A stretch of 64,000 nt of DNA from Vibrio vulnificus NBRC 15645 = ATCC 27562. GTDB lineage: Bacteria; Pseudomonadota; Gammaproteobacteria; Enterobacterales; Vibrionaceae. The notes under the pieces were generated by a model. The model saw nothing but the letters and a program-made list of their open reading frames with translations, did not search any database and had not been told where the DNA came from. Position 1 is the stretch's first letter, and the number at the start of each line of letters is the position of its first letter. Where the stretch lies: assembly GCF_002224265.1 (NCBI RefSeq), contig NZ_CP012882.1:806001-870000 (forward strand). Direction: 5' to 3'. The position numbers were made by a program, and so were the translations under genes. Positions 54,618 to 64,000 of this stretch are shown here, piece after piece.

Positions 54618-56044
54618 GATTCACCTCTTTTGCGTTTTTCTGCCATCAATTGGTGTAAGGATTTTTCTGCCGGTTTTGGCGCAGTGCGGCATTGGGTCCA
54701 AGGCCCGAGATTTGCCGGAAGCAGGTTACGCATTTTGCTGGCGATGGCCGTGCCAGCATGGTAGAGCGAGGGATGACGCGCCGCGTAAGCAAAGCCTTTC
54801 ATCGCCGCCGTTTCCAAACCACTGTGCGCCGCGTTTTGGCCGCGAAGTGGTGCATGATCGGGCATGGAATCATTTTTCGCTTCTCGTCGCAGGCGTTGCA
54901 ACATTTCAGGAATGGGGATGCGTACCGGGCATACTTCTCCACAAGCGCCGCAAAGGCTTGATGCGGTAACGAGATCCTGTGTTTTTTCCAACCCTAGTAA
55001 ATGAGGAGAGATGATCTTACCAATAGGACCGGGATAGACGGTGCCATAGGCGTGGCCGCCAATTTTGGTGTAAACAGGGCAGTGATTCATGCAGGCGCCA
55101 CAGCGAATACATTGCAGCGTTTTGCGTAATTCTTCATCTTGGTAAGCTTGTGAGCGGCCATTATCAAGCAGCACCAAATGCACTTCCTGCGGGCCATCTT
55201 TTTCACCATTCTTACGTGGTGAGGTAATCATATTGAAATAGGTGGTAATCGCTTGTCCGGTCGCACTGCGGGTTAATGCGCTGTAGAGCGGCGGCACATC
55301 GGTCAAAAACTCCACCACCTTCTCAATGCCAGTAATCGCAATGTGCACATTCGGCACGGTCGTGGACATGCGCCCGTTCCCTTCATTTTCCACCAAACAC
55401 AAGGTGCCTGTTTCAGCAACGGCGAAGTTGACGCCAGATAAACCAATATCGGCATCGTGAAATTTTTGTCGTAAGCGCTGGCGGCCAGTTTGAATCAAAG
55501 CATCCACATCGGTTGTTGGCGTGAAGTTGTCGAGATTTTTCTCGAAGGTATCACTCACTTCCTGCTTATTTTTGTGGATGGCTGGCATGATGATATGGGA
55601 AGGTTTGTCGCCGTCGAGTTGGACGATGTATTCCCCCATATCACTTTCCAAGCACTCAATCCCCAGTTTCGCCATCTCATGGTTCATCTCAATCTCTTCA
55701 CTGACCATCGATTTACCTTTGATGATCATTTTCGCCTGATGAGCGTTAGCAATGCTGGCAATGATGCTATTGGCTTCGTCAGCATTTTCTGCCCAATGGA
55801 CATGAATACCGTTGCGATAGCAGTTGAACTCAAGCTTTTCTAGCAGTTGCGGTAACTTGCTTAAGCAGCGTTGACGAATGGCTTCTGCCAGATCTCGAAT
55901 CGCTTTTTCCTCGGCAGGGTCAGCAAAGGCGAGTTTACGTTTGTCGCGCAGATAATCCATCGCACCGCGGAAGTTGGCTCTGAGTTGCGGGTCCGCGAGT
56001 GCGACTTTAGCTTGCTGATGGAACTGTTGTGGAGTTTGTGACAT
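54614..56044 (-). CDS. lldF: L-lactate utilization iron-sulfur protein LldF/LutB
   Basis: 476 residues. An N-terminal LUD domain (about 60-290: KSMVSEEIEMNHEM, VAETGTLCLVENEGNGR) is followed by two 4Fe-4S motifs, CIRCGACMNHCPVY near 315 and CGACGEVCPVRIP near 370, and a DUF3390-type tail. It is the electron-carrying middle subunit of LldEFG. Start and stop codons of lldE and lldF overlap by one base (TAATG). Confidence 0.94.
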   Translation of the reverse strand: MSQTPQQFHQQAKVALADPQLRANFRGAMDYLRDKRKLAFADPAEEKAIRDLAEAIRQRCLSKLPQLLEKLEFNCYRNGIHVHWAENADEANSIIASIANAHQAKMIIKGKSMVSEEIEMNHEMAKLGIECLESDMGEYIVQLDGDKPSHIIMPAIHKNKQEVSDTFEKNLDNFTPTTDVDALIQTGRQRLRQKFHDADIGLSGVNFAVAETGTLCLVENEGNGRMSTTVPNVHIAITGIEKVVEFLTDVPPLYSALTRSATGQAITTYFNMITSPRKNGEKDGPQEVHLVLLDNGRSQAYQDEELRKTLQCIRCGACMNHCPVYTKIGGHAYGTVYPGPIGKIISPHLLGLEKTQDLVTASSLCGACGEVCPVRIPIPEMLQRLRREAKNDSMPDHAPLRGQNAAHSGLETAAMKGFAYAARHPSLYHAGTAIASKMRNLLPANLGPWTQCRTAPKPAEKSLHQLMAEKRKRGES

Positions 56045-56799
56045 TAGGCTTTCCCCCCAATTCGTTCGAGTAGAAAACTGGCCAAGTGGCGACCTTTGAT
56101 CGCTTTACCTTGATACTCAAATGCCCCGTTGATATTGAGCAAGCAGCCCCAGTCTGCGCTGACGAGTGTCTCAGCGGCAGTGGCCTCGATATGGCGAGTT
56201 TTGTCTTCCACCATGGCTTGAGAAATATTGGGATGACGAACAGAGAACGTCCCGCCAAAGCCACAGCACTCGCTTTCGTAGTCTTGCATGCGCAGTTCAA
56301 CATTATCGAGTTGTGAAAGCAGCTCTGTTGCGGTGACATGCACATTCATTTCCCGACGAGCCGCGCAGGACGTGTGCATGACCACTGAGGTTGGTTGACC
56401 TTGGTCATTGAGCTTGACGCGACACACATTGACGAGAAATTCGGTGAGCTCAAAAACTCGGTCACAGAATTGGCTCACTTGGGCTTCTTGCGAATCGCCT
56501 TTAAAAAGACGGCGGTAATGATGATGCATCATGCCGCCACACGAACCTGATAACACAATCACGGGGTAGCTTTGTGGAAATAACTCAATTTGACTGAGGG
56601 CAACTTGCTTGGCTTCCTCATCGTATCCCGAAGAGTAAGCCGGCTGGCCGCAGCAGGTTTGTTTTTCGACAAAGATAACGTCAATGCCTTGTTGCTCAAG
56701 TAGCGTCATAGCATCGAGCCCTGCTTCTGGGTCAAACATGTCGACGAGGCAAGTGGCGTAGAAATAAACTTTGTCAGGTTTTGCCGGATAAATACGCAT
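56044..56799 (-). CDS. lldE: L-lactate utilization CCG-domain protein LldE/LutA
   Basis: 251 residues with two cysteine-rich CCG domains: TCCGQPAYSSGYD and GSCGGMMHHHY near 85, then CAARREMN and ECCGFGGTFSVRHP near 180. These bind FeS clusters. It is the first gene of the lldEFG set, 146 bp after the lactate permease on the same strand. Confidence 0.94.
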   Translation of the reverse strand: MRIYPAKPDKVYFYATCLVDMFDPEAGLDAMTLLEQQGIDVIFVEKQTCCGQPAYSSGYDEEAKQVALSQIELFPQSYPVIVLSGSCGGMMHHHYRRLFKGDSQEAQVSQFCDRVFELTEFLVNVCRVKLNDQGQPTSVVMHTSCAARREMNVHVTATELLSQLDNVELRMQDYESECCGFGGTFSVRHPNISQAMVEDKTRHIEATAAETLVSADWGCLLNINGAFEYQGKAIKGRHLASFLLERIGGKA

Positions 56800-56821
56800 T
56801 GGCAGTGCTCCCGTGTAAAGA

Positions 56822-56920
56822 ATGGCGTAGTGGTAGCGGATAGCGCAGTGACTACGCTATGGTTGTCGGGGTATGCGACCGCTACGCCATATTGGTTTGG
56901 CAGCAGGTTACGCCTGCCGC
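56822..56920. other. Nested inverted repeats between lctP and lldE
   Basis: ATGGCGTAG (56822-56830) pairs with CTACGCCAT (56882-56890), enclosing ATAGCG (56840-56845) with CGCTAT (56855-56860). A further GCAGG/CCTGC hairpin lies at 56903-56917. This could be an mRNA-processing structure, a partial terminator that lowers lldEFG relative to the permease, or a repeat remnant. Confidence 0.55.
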
Positions 56921-56945
56921 TCGTTGTCTTTATGAATCTGGTTAT

Positions 56946-58640
56946 CTACGGTGTCATGAGTGCATCGGTGATCTGCAAACCGTAAATCAGTGTTAAACCG
57001 ATGATGCCCGTGACTACAAGGTAGTAGAAAGTGGGGATAATGGTTTTGCGCAGTGTCGCACCTTCGCGACCGAGCAGCCCAACAGTAGCGGAAGCGGCAA
57101 CCACGTTGTGAATGGCGATCATGTTACCCGCTGCCGCGCCCACCGCTTGCAGTGCCACCACAACCGCACTGGAGATGGTCAAGGTTTGTGCCACTTCAAA
57201 TTGGAACTGGCTGAACATCATATTTGACACTGTATTGGAACCGGCGATGAATGCCCCCAAGGCACCAACGGTGGCACTCAACGCCGGGAATGCAGAGCCA
57301 ACTAAGTCAGCGGCAAAATTGGCGGTGGTGACGGGCATACTGGCGAGATCCGCCGCATTGACGCCCGAGTTGATAAATATGCGAACCATTGGAATGGTGA
57401 AGACAAGTACAAAGCCAGCTCCGACAAGGGTTTTACTGGATTCGCCCAGCGCTTTTGCCATTGGCTTGAGGCTGCCGGCTTGAATGAGCACGGCAAGTAG
57501 CGCGACAAACACTAAGATGCCACCAGGTAAATAGAGCGGTTGGAACGACGTACTGATACCAGCTTCGCCTAAGATAGTCCCAGAACTGATGCTGATACCC
57601 GTTAACAAAGCTTTGAAGTCAGCACTTACGCGGCTGGCGACGAGAATCACTGCCAAAAGCACGTAAGGTGTCCACGCTTTTACCAGGCTCATCGGTTTGC
57701 CTTGCACTTGTTCAAGATCGATTTTGAGTGAGCCTAACCATTCTGCTGGCCATTTGTCCTCGGCTTCAAAATCCCATTGTGATTTTGGCACGAGAAAGCC
57801 TTTTTTGGCTGCCGTGACCACAATAGCAAGACCGACTAAACCACCGATCAAAGAAGGAAACTCAGGGCCTAAGAAAACGCCAGTTAACGCATAAGGCACA
57901 GTGAAAGCGAAACCAGCAAATAGGGCGAAAGGAAGAATATCTAACCCTTCACTCCAACTGCGGTTTTTGCCAAAGAAGCGTGTCAGCATCATTGCCATCA
58001 GCACCGGCATGATGGTGCCAACAGTGGCGTGGTTCAGCGCCACGCTTGAGGTGATTTGTTGTAGGTAAATATCCCAACTTGAGCCGTGAGCGATCAATGC
58101 TTCGCTGATGTTATGCGTATCAAGACCTTTGTTCACACCGACAATAATGGGTGTTCCAACGGCACCAAAAGAAACCGGTGTGGATTGGATCATCATTCCC
58201 ATCAGTACCGCCGCAAGCGCGGGAAAGCCAATGGCGACCAGAAGAGGCGCGGCAATCGCAGCGGGCGTACCAAAACCAGATGCGCCTTCAATAAAAGAGC
58301 CGAAACACCAAGCAATAATGATCGCCTGTACGCGGCGGTCAGCGGAGATATCGGTAAAGCCGTTGCGAATGGTGGTGATGGCTCCGGTGTGTTTCAACGT
58401 GTTCAACAGGAAAATAGCGCCAAATACAATCCACAACACGGAGACGGTAATGCCAAGGCCTTGTAGCACAGAAGCGATCACGCGGGTAGTGGACATGTCC
58501 CAACCAAAGAGGGCAATCACCACAGTGAGTGCGAAGGCAACAGGCATGGCTTTTTTAGCCGGCCAGTTGAGACCGACCAGTAGGATGGCAGCGACCACAA
58601 TTGGCGAAAAGGCCAAAAGGGCTAACATTGTTTCACTCAT
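56946..58640 (-). CDS. lldP: L-lactate permease, LctP/LldP family
   Basis: 564 residues from ATG 58640 (GAGGAAG upstream); 9 further upstream codons have no ribosome signal. It is an inner-membrane secondary transporter with 12-14 spans. Family landmarks are [21 protein letters not shown] near 130, [13 protein letters not shown] near 170 and [14 protein letters not shown] near 470. It imports lactate with protons and is the first gene of the lactate locus, divergent from the LysR gene. Confidence 0.95.
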   Translation of the reverse strand: MSETMLALLAFSPIVVAAILLVGLNWPAKKAMPVAFALTVVIALFGWDMSTTRVIASVLQGLGITVSVLWIVFGAIFLLNTLKHTGAITTIRNGFTDISADRRVQAIIIAWCFGSFIEGASGFGTPAAIAAPLLVAIGFPALAAVLMGMMIQSTPVSFGAVGTPIIVGVNKGLDTHNISEALIAHGSSWDIYLQQITSSVALNHATVGTIMPVLMAMMLTRFFGKNRSWSEGLDILPFALFAGFAFTVPYALTGVFLGPEFPSLIGGLVGLAIVVTAAKKGFLVPKSQWDFEAEDKWPAEWLGSLKIDLEQVQGKPMSLVKAWTPYVLLAVILVASRVSADFKALLTGISISSGTILGEAGISTSFQPLYLPGGILVFVALLAVLIQAGSLKPMAKALGESSKTLVGAGFVLVFTIPMVRIFINSGVNAADLASMPVTTANFAADLVGSAFPALSATVGALGAFIAGSNTVSNMMFSQFQFEVAQTLTISSAVVVALQAVGAAAGNMIAIHNVVAASATVGLLGREGATLRKTIIPTFYYLVVTGIIGLTLIYGLQITDALMTP

Positions 58641-58851
58641 AAGTACTTCCTCGTACAGCTTGATCAACCTTGATGGGTAGGGTTATCAGGTTGGTCTGAC
58701 TTCCAATTGCAGTGTTCAACTGACACGGATAATTGAAAAAAGCTTATTGTTTTTGTAATGGGCTTGTTAATTTGGCGTGAATTTACCCCTTTATTTTTTA
58801 TTGATATAGGGAAATAATGAAAATCATTCCTTCCAAAAATGACATAATCCA
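58641..58851. promoter_or_regulatory. Divergent promoter region of lldP and the LysR gene
   Basis: 211 bp without a gene. AATAATGAAAATCATT at about 58813-58828 is a palindrome (AATGA-AAA-TCATT) that resembles half of a Fur box or a LysR-type site. It lies close to the LysR start, a place where LysR proteins often bind to control themselves and the divergent gene. Confidence 0.5.
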
Positions 58852-59751
58852 ATGCGTGCAGATGACTTAATCTTATTTAGCCAAGTGGTTGAACAGGGCA
58901 GTTTTAGTAAGGTGGCTGAAGAAAATAGCCTTACAAATTCGGTGGTTAGCAAAAGAATTGCGCGACTTGAAGAAGAAATTGGCGCTCAATTATTATATCG
59001 AACAACGCGAAAATTGACGTTGACCGAGGCGGGCAAGGCGTTACTGCATAGTGCCAAAAATGTGAAGCAAGCCACTCAGGAGGCTATGGATGCTGTTGCA
59101 GGCTTTGGAGAGAATGTCAGTGGCCATATCAAAATGTCGGTACCGACGATTTCGGGTGACTTGATATTGGCGGATGCGGTTGCCGAATTTTGTAACCAGC
59201 ACCCAGGATTAACCGTCGATATGTCGTTAGATAACCGATTTGTTGACCTCGTGTCAGGTGGCTATGATTTGGTCATTCGCACGGGTTATCTTGAGGATTC
59301 CAGCTTGATTGCTCGACATATTCTCGATTCCCAATGGGTGGTGTGCGCATCCCCTTCCTATATTGCCAAACATGGAAAACCGCTCGTTCCTACCGATTTA
59401 ACTCAGCACAACTGCTTGCAGTATGCCTACCAAACCACAGGGGCGTCAGAGTGGGAGTTTAAAGGGGATAAAGGCAACTACATTGTACGTGTAGCAGGGT
59501 GTTTTTCGACCGACAACGCGACGGCTTTGCGCAAAGCCGCGTTAGGTGGCCATGGTATTGCCTATGTTCCTCGCTGCTTGGTGTACCACGATTTTCGTAA
59601 TGGTCAGCTGGTGGATATTTTTCCAGAGCAAGTCGGCAAAAAATTGGGCATCTACGCGGTCTATCCGTTTACTCGCCAGCCACCGAACAAAGTGCGTTTA
59701 CTGATTGAGCATATTCGGGAGCGTTATCTGACCATTTCCCACTATTTTTGA
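58852..59751 (+). CDS. LysR-family transcriptional regulator
   Basis: 299 residues. The N-terminal winged helix (1-60) has LILFSQVVEQGSFSKVAEEN and ARLEEEIGAQLLYRTTRKLTL split across the recognition helix. The C-terminal substrate-binding domain (about 88-295) follows. It is divergent from the lactate permease and is the natural candidate for lactate-dependent control of the operon, though the inducer is not known. A strong hairpin ends the unit at 59915-59948. Confidence 0.9.
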   Translation: MRADDLILFSQVVEQGSFSKVAEENSLTNSVVSKRIARLEEEIGAQLLYRTTRKLTLTEAGKALLHSAKNVKQATQEAMDAVAGFGENVSGHIKMSVPTISGDLILADAVAEFCNQHPGLTVDMSLDNRFVDLVSGGYDLVIRTGYLEDSSLIARHILDSQWVVCASPSYIAKHGKPLVPTDLTQHNCLQYAYQTTGASEWEFKGDKGNYIVRVAGCFSTDNATALRKAALGGHGIAYVPRCLVYHDFRNGQLVDIFPEQVGKKLGIYAVYPFTRQPPNKVRLLIEHIRERYLTISHYF

Positions 59752-59914
59752 GTGTTGCTGATGTTGAGAGGCGCTGACTTTGATTGATGATAGGTAATAA
59801 ATTGCGATTGAGTCATCATTTCAAGAAATGTTGCAATCTTTAGCTTGAAAACAGCGCAGTAAGCCCTAAGTTAAGGGGTGAAAATTATTCTCATTACAAC
59901 CATAAGCAAACCCT

Positions 59915-59948
59915 AAAGCATCAAGGCCCAATGGCCTTGATGCTTTTT
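59915..59948 (+). terminator. Very strong terminator after the LysR gene
   Basis: AAAGCATCAAGGCC-CAAT-GGCCTTGATGCTTT, a perfect 14-bp stem followed by TTTTT. It lies 164 bp past the LysR stop and about 40 bp before the next start, so it closes a long 3' region. Confidence 0.92.
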
Positions 59949-59985
59949 ATAGAAAGTGCTTTACACAAAGAGTCACAAGGACGTT

Positions 59986-62022
59986 ATGCAGTACATCAAA
60001 ACACGTAAAGACCCAATTGTTGATCATTACTTTGGGCATCAAGTTGCTGATCCCTATCGTTGGTTAGAAGATGATCGTAGTGAAGACACCGCTGAATGGG
60101 TCGCTGGGCAAAACTCAGTGACTTTCGATTACTTAGGACAAATTGGTTTTCGCCAGCAGCTCAGAGAGCAAATCGCAGCAAGTCAAGATTACGAAAAATC
60201 GTCTCAGCCTTTTGTGCATGGGGAATACACCTATTTTTATAAGAATGATGGTTTGCAAAACCAAAGTGTGCTTTACCGTCGTAAAGGCCAAGAGCCAGAA
60301 CAGGTGTTTCTTGACCCGAACGGGTTTTCTGAAGATGGCACCACGTCACTTAGCGGTGTTTTCTTCTCGAAAGATGACTCGTTGGTGGCCTACACCATCT
60401 CAGAAGGGGGAAGTGACTGGCGCAAGATTTTTGTGATCGATGCTGAAACAGGTGAGCAAATCGAACCTGAAATCGTCGACGCGAAATTCACCGGTGTTTC
60501 TTGGCTAGGCAACCAAGGTTTCTACTACTCACGTTATGACAAACCACAAGGCAGTGAGTTGTCAGCCAGAACAGAACAACACAAGCTCTATTTTCACCAA
60601 TTGGGCACGCCACAATCCGATGATGTGTTGGTTTTCGGTGAAGGTGAGGGTGAAGTACATCGCTACGTTTATGGACAGACAAGCGAAGATGATCGCTATC
60701 TCGTCATCAGCGGCCATGAGTCGACGTCAGGTAACCGTTTGTTCTATGTTGATCTGCAAAGTGAAGATCAATCGGTCTACACCTTGTTGGATCATGTGGA
60801 CTCTGATACTGAACTTTTAGACTCAACAAGTCGCCATTTTATTCTCTATACCAACTTAGACGCACCAAACGGCAAAGTGGTAAGTGTGGATATTGAAAGT
60901 GGTCAATGGCGTGATTTAATCGCCGAGCAAGATCAGCCTCTCGAGGTGGTGGCGGCAGGTGGTTACCTTTTTGCGACCTACATGGTTGATGTGCTGTCAA
61001 AAGTCGTGCAGTACAGCTACCAAGGGGAAAAAGTTCGAGAAATTACGCTACCCGGTGAAGGCACCGCAACGGGGCTCGAAGGGAAGAAGAGCCAAACTAC
61101 GCTCTACTACACATTCACCAATTACGTCACACCGCCGACGATTTTCTCATTGGATGTGAAGAGTGGCGAGTCTCAGGTGTTCCAAGAGTCAAAAGCGCCT
61201 TTCGATCGCACTCAGTTTGAATCACAGCAAGTGTTCTACCCATCGAAAGATGGCACCTTGATCCCGATGATCATCTCCTATAAGAAAGGGATTGAACTCA
61301 ACGGTAAAAATCCGACAATTCTTTATGGCTACGGCGGTTTTGATGTCAGTTTGACGCCTGCCTTTTCAGGTATGGTAGCCAGCTGGCTTGAGTTGGGTGG
61401 CGTTTACGCGGTCGCTAACTTACGTGGTGGCGGTGAATACGGTAAGGCTTGGCACAATGCTGGAACGCAATTGCAAAAGCAAAATGTTTTTGATGACTTT
61501 ATTGCTGGCGCCGAGTTCTTGATTGAACAGCAGTACACCAGTTCGGATTTTCTTGCGATTCGTGGTGGCTCGAACGGCGGTCTGCTTGTTGGTGCCTGCA
61601 TGACTCAGCGACCAGAGCTGTTCAAAGTAGCACTGCCTGCGGTTGGTGTGCTAGACATGTTGCGCTACCACACTTTCACCTCTGGTGAAGGTTGGAAATA
61701 TGATTACGGCACATCGGCACAAAGTGAAGAGATGTTCCAGTATTTGTTGGGCTACTCTCCAGTACATAACGTCAAGGAAGGCACTGCTTACCCAGCAACC
61801 CTTGTGACCACGGCCGATCACGATGATCGTGTCGTGCCTGCGCACTCTTATAAGTTCATCGCCGAACTGCAAGATAAACACCAAGGCGTGAATCCGGTGT
61901 TGATCCGAATTGATGTCAATGCCGGACACGGTGCAGGTATGCCGATGAGCAAAATGATCGATCTCTCTGCGGATATGTATGCGTTTACGTTGTTCAATAT
62001 GGGAATCACCGCATTAAAGTAA
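59986..62022 (+). CDS. Prolyl oligopeptidase, S9A family
   Basis: 678 residues from ATG 59986 (AAGGAC upstream); an in-frame ATG 30 bp upstream lies too near the terminator to be likely. A seven-blade beta-propeller gate (about 75-390) sits inside the alpha/beta hydrolase formed by the N-terminus (DPYRWLEDD) and residues 400-678. The catalytic triad is S529 in GGSNGGLL, D613/614 in DHDDRVVP and H648 in NAGHGAG. It cleaves short peptides after proline. No signal peptide is seen, so it is cytosolic or periplasmic by other means. Confidence 0.94.
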   Translation: MQYIKTRKDPIVDHYFGHQVADPYRWLEDDRSEDTAEWVAGQNSVTFDYLGQIGFRQQLREQIAASQDYEKSSQPFVHGEYTYFYKNDGLQNQSVLYRRKGQEPEQVFLDPNGFSEDGTTSLSGVFFSKDDSLVAYTISEGGSDWRKIFVIDAETGEQIEPEIVDAKFTGVSWLGNQGFYYSRYDKPQGSELSARTEQHKLYFHQLGTPQSDDVLVFGEGEGEVHRYVYGQTSEDDRYLVISGHESTSGNRLFYVDLQSEDQSVYTLLDHVDSDTELLDSTSRHFILYTNLDAPNGKVVSVDIESGQWRDLIAEQDQPLEVVAAGGYLFATYMVDVLSKVVQYSYQGEKVREITLPGEGTATGLEGKKSQTTLYYTFTNYVTPPTIFSLDVKSGESQVFQESKAPFDRTQFESQQVFYPSKDGTLIPMIISYKKGIELNGKNPTILYGYGGFDVSLTPAFSGMVASWLELGGVYAVANLRGGGEYGKAWHNAGTQLQKQNVFDDFIAGAEFLIEQQYTSSDFLAIRGGSNGGLLVGACMTQRPELFKVALPAVGVLDMLRYHTFTSGEGWKYDYGTSAQSEEMFQYLLGYSPVHNVKEGTAYPATLVTTADHDDRVVPAHSYKFIAELQDKHQGVNPVLIRIDVNAGHGAGMPMSKMIDLSADMYAFTLFNMGITALK

Positions 62023-62047
62023 TCCGTTTACTCATCAAAGTGATGTA

Positions 62048-62077
62048 AAAATGCCGCGATATGTTCGCGGCATTTTT
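62048..62077 (+). terminator. Terminator after the prolyl oligopeptidase gene
   Basis: AAAATGCCGCGA-TATGT-TCGCGGCATTTT, a perfect 12-bp stem with T-run, between convergent genes; it can act both ways. Confidence 0.92.
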
Positions 62078-62203
62078 GTTTGTGACTCTTATTTTAAGCC
62101 CAAGTCACTATTGGGTTGGCGGCCAAGCCAAGAACAGCCATGTTCCACTTATTCCATTGACGTTGTATGGTGAACTAGCGAGTTGGTCCTCGTTTGAGTC
62201 GAT

Positions 62204-63832
62204 TTAAGCGACTTCTTCAATCATTGGCTCATCGAGATCAAACGACGCGCTGATGAGTTTTTTGGTGTAGTCACTTTTTGGCTGGTGGAAAATATCGTCA
62301 GCACTCCCTTGCTCCATCACTTCGCCTTTTTGCATCACCAGTACGCGATCAGACAAGGCCTTAACCACCGAAAGATCATGACTGATAAACAGATAGCCGA
62401 TGTTGTATTTTTTCTGCAGATCTTTAAGTAAGTCGATGACCGTCAATTGGACAGAGCGATCCAGTGCCGAGGTGGGTTCATCGAGCAGAATAAACGCAGG
62501 TTTGAGAATCAACGCCCGTGCAATCGCAATGCGCTGACGTTGGCCACCGGAAAATTCGTGTGGATAACGGTTAATCGACGTCGGATCCAAACGCACTTCT
62601 TTCAGCGCTTCACGTGCCATGCTCATACGTTGCTGCTTGCTTAGCTCAGGGCGGTGAACCGTCAATGCTTCGGTGATGATTTCGCCCACTGTCATGCGGG
62701 GAGACAACGAACCATACGGGTCTTGGAATACCATCTGTACTTGTTTCTTGAGGTCAAAACGCGCTTTTTCACTTAACTGAGCAAGTGATTGACCTTGAAA
62801 TTCGATCTCACCAGTGGAAGGCAATAAACCGATGAGCGCGCGCCCGAGTGTCGATTTTCCAGAACCCGACTCACCCACGATACCGAGTGTTTCGCCTTGT
62901 TTTAATTGCAGCGAGATGCCTTTGACTGCTTCGAAATATTGGTTTCGACTCGGTAAAAAGTGAGGTTTGACGAGAAACTTAACACGAATATCTTGCGCTT
63001 TGAGCAGCATAGGAGCAGATTCATCAACCGCTTCTTTGCTTCCCTTTGGAATGGAATTGATCAGCATCTTTGTGTAGTCGTGCTGCGGGTTGGCAAACAG
63101 CGCTTGTGTGCTCCCTTCTTCAACGACTTCCCCTTTGCACATCACCAGCACGCGATCGGCAAAATGTTTCACCACGCCCAAATCATGGGTGATGAACAGA
63201 ATCGCCATGCCCATCTTGGCTTGAATCTCTTTGATCAGATAGAGCACTTCCGCTTGAACGGTAACATCTAGTGCAGTCGTGGGTTCGTCGGCAATTAAAA
63301 TTTCTGGTTCATTGATCAATGCCATCGCGATCATAATGCGTTGCAATTGGCCTCCAGAAAATTCATGAGGGAATTTTGTGTACGCCTGTTGCGGATTCGG
63401 TAAATGAACGAGCTCGAACAACTCCAGCACTCGGTGTTTCGCCTGTTTTTTCGTCACCTTGCGGTGACACATCATTGCTTCTGCAACTTGGATGCCCACA
63501 CGCATAAATGGATTGAGTGACGTCATTGGTTCTTGGAAAATCATCCCGATGCGATCGCCTCGGACCTTGCGCATCGCTTGTTCCGATTTCTCAAGAATCG
63601 ATTCCCCTTCAAACAAAATTGATGATTCCGAATGGACAATCGCGTTATTGGGTAACAGTTTCATCAAAGCACTGGAAGAGACAGACTTGCCGGAGCCAGA
63701 TTCACCGACAATCGAGAGGGTTTCTCCGGCTTGGAGATCGAAGCTAACATTCTTAACTGCATCGACGATTCCATCGTTGGTCTTAAAACTGACCGAGAGG
63801 TTGTTCACCGTAAGAATGGTTCTTGATGACAT
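62204..63832 (-). CDS. yejF: Peptide ABC transporter ATP-binding protein with two ATPase domains (YejF-like)
   Basis: 542 residues with two complete ATPase domains. The first (1-265) has Walker [12 protein letters not shown], signature [12 protein letters not shown] and Walker [13 protein letters not shown]. The second (about 285-530) has [23 protein letters not shown] and [12 protein letters not shown]. Each ends with an oligopeptide-type C-terminal tail ([14 protein letters not shown] and [13 protein letters not shown]). YejF and other fused DppD-DppF/GsiA proteins energise peptide or microcin C uptake. Permease and binding-protein genes are not in the window, and the exact substrate is open. 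AGGAA lies just before ATG 63832. Confidence 0.88.
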   Translation of the reverse strand: MSSRTILTVNNLSVSFKTNDGIVDAVKNVSFDLQAGETLSIVGESGSGKSVSSSALMKLLPNNAIVHSESSILFEGESILEKSEQAMRKVRGDRIGMIFQEPMTSLNPFMRVGIQVAEAMMCHRKVTKKQAKHRVLELFELVHLPNPQQAYTKFPHEFSGGQLQRIMIAMALINEPEILIADEPTTALDVTVQAEVLYLIKEIQAKMGMAILFITHDLGVVKHFADRVLVMCKGEVVEEGSTQALFANPQHDYTKMLINSIPKGSKEAVDESAPMLLKAQDIRVKFLVKPHFLPSRNQYFEAVKGISLQLKQGETLGIVGESGSGKSTLGRALIGLLPSTGEIEFQGQSLAQLSEKARFDLKKQVQMVFQDPYGSLSPRMTVGEIITEALTVHRPELSKQQRMSMAREALKEVRLDPTSINRYPHEFSGGQRQRIAIARALILKPAFILLDEPTSALDRSVQLTVIDLLKDLQKKYNIGYLFISHDLSVVKALSDRVLVMQKGEVMEQGSADDIFHQPKSDYTKKLISASFDLDEPMIEEVA

Positions 63833-63846
63833 TGTAATTCCTTGTC

Positions 63847-64000
63847 TTAGTTAAGGACGCGAGAAGCGTGCTGTGGAGCGCTACCATTAAAAAGCTGTAG
63901 CGTTGCAAACTGCGCGTGAGCGCGGTTGACATGATCTAACTCCAGCATCCATTGCGCATTACGTTGTGCTCGGCAAAACGCCGTCATGTACGAGAGCAAA
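63847..64000 (-). CDS. Unrecognised protein, C-terminal end only (continues right of window)
   Basis: The minus strand is open from the window edge to a TAA at 63847-63849, giving about 50 C-terminal residues (ending QHASRVLN), rich in Ala, Gln, Arg and His. It ends 14 bp before the YejF-like gene, so the two are probably cotranscribed. The tail does not look like a membrane permease, as expected for YejE. I do not recognise it. Confidence 0.6.
   Translation of the reverse strand, partial: LLSYMTAFCRAQRNAQWMLELDHVNRAHAQFATLQLFNGSAPQHASRVLN

Noticed and set aside
58108..58680. 190-codon plus-strand frame antisense to the lactate permease
   Set aside because: It mirrors the permease codons, shows no family motif and has no credible ribosome site.
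59880..59948. RyhB-type small RNA with its own Fur box
   Set aside because: The Fur-like stretch is too close to the terminator to drive a RyhB-sized RNA, and no RyhB core sequence is recognised.

Overview
The window looks like Vibrio chromosome sequence, most likely chromosome 2 of Vibrio vulnificus or a very close relative. The main reason is a siderophore gene set that fits vulnibactin. It has an isochorismate-pyruvate lyase of the PchB type (salicylate) beside a full 2,3-dihydroxybenzoate (DHB) pathway, two aryl-AMP ligases (one only partly in view), an isochorismatase/aryl-carrier protein, a VuuB/ViuB-type ferric-siderophore reductase, and a VibF-like NRPS split into two proteins. The species call is inference from gene content and remembered families; no search was run.

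Region 1 (1-16800) is the siderophore locus, in at least five transcription units with Fur-box-like sites. They are: an aryl-AMP ligase tail, then pchB-like lyase, venB and vuuB (+); isochorismate synthase and DHB-AMP ligase (-), divergent from DHB dehydrogenase (+); a dedicated DAHP synthase (-), divergent from the NRPS pair and a phosphopantetheinyl transferase (+). Together they run from erythrose-4-phosphate and PEP through chorismate and isochorismate to salicylate and DHB, then to oxazoline formation with threonine on a polyamine, and finally iron release by VuuB. A tandem repeat of CTAG-containing units (6866-7009) lies between vibA and the DAHP synthase gene.

Region 2 (16800-31600) holds a YggL homologue, a Tat-exported PhoX-type phosphatase, a chemoreceptor flanked by two orphan periplasmic binding proteins, a CE2-type SGNH esterase, a membrane EAL protein, a large modular GH19 chitinase and a PPOX-fold flavoprotein. 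Region 3 (31600-43500) carries artPIQM (arginine uptake), an NlpE-like lipoprotein, a DM13 protein, an MscS channel, a PTS EIIC-EAL fusion, a large alkaline-phosphatase-superfamily protein and an MBL-fold hydrolase. A tRNA array (Ser-Phe-Asn, minus strand) follows at 43565-43875.

Region 4 (44000-50700) has a small outer-membrane barrel, an alpha/beta hydrolase, an LplT-PlsC fusion, a VIT-VWA protein with a GlyGly-CTERM-like tail and an XRE-type regulator. Region 5 (50800-59750) is a lactate-use locus: lactate permease, LldEFG/LutABC, an ERIC-like repeat and a large FAD/FeS D-lactate dehydrogenase, with a divergent LysR regulator. The right edge has a prolyl oligopeptidase, a duplicated-ATPase peptide ABC protein (YejF-like) and the tail of an unrecognised gene.

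The best candidates for under-described biology are the EIIC-EAL fusion, the binding-protein/chemoreceptor cluster, the unassigned middle of the GH19 chitinase, the vestigial carrier and dead condensation domains of the split NRPS, and several strong unexplained inverted repeats. I saw no CRISPR array, prophage, transposase or integron.
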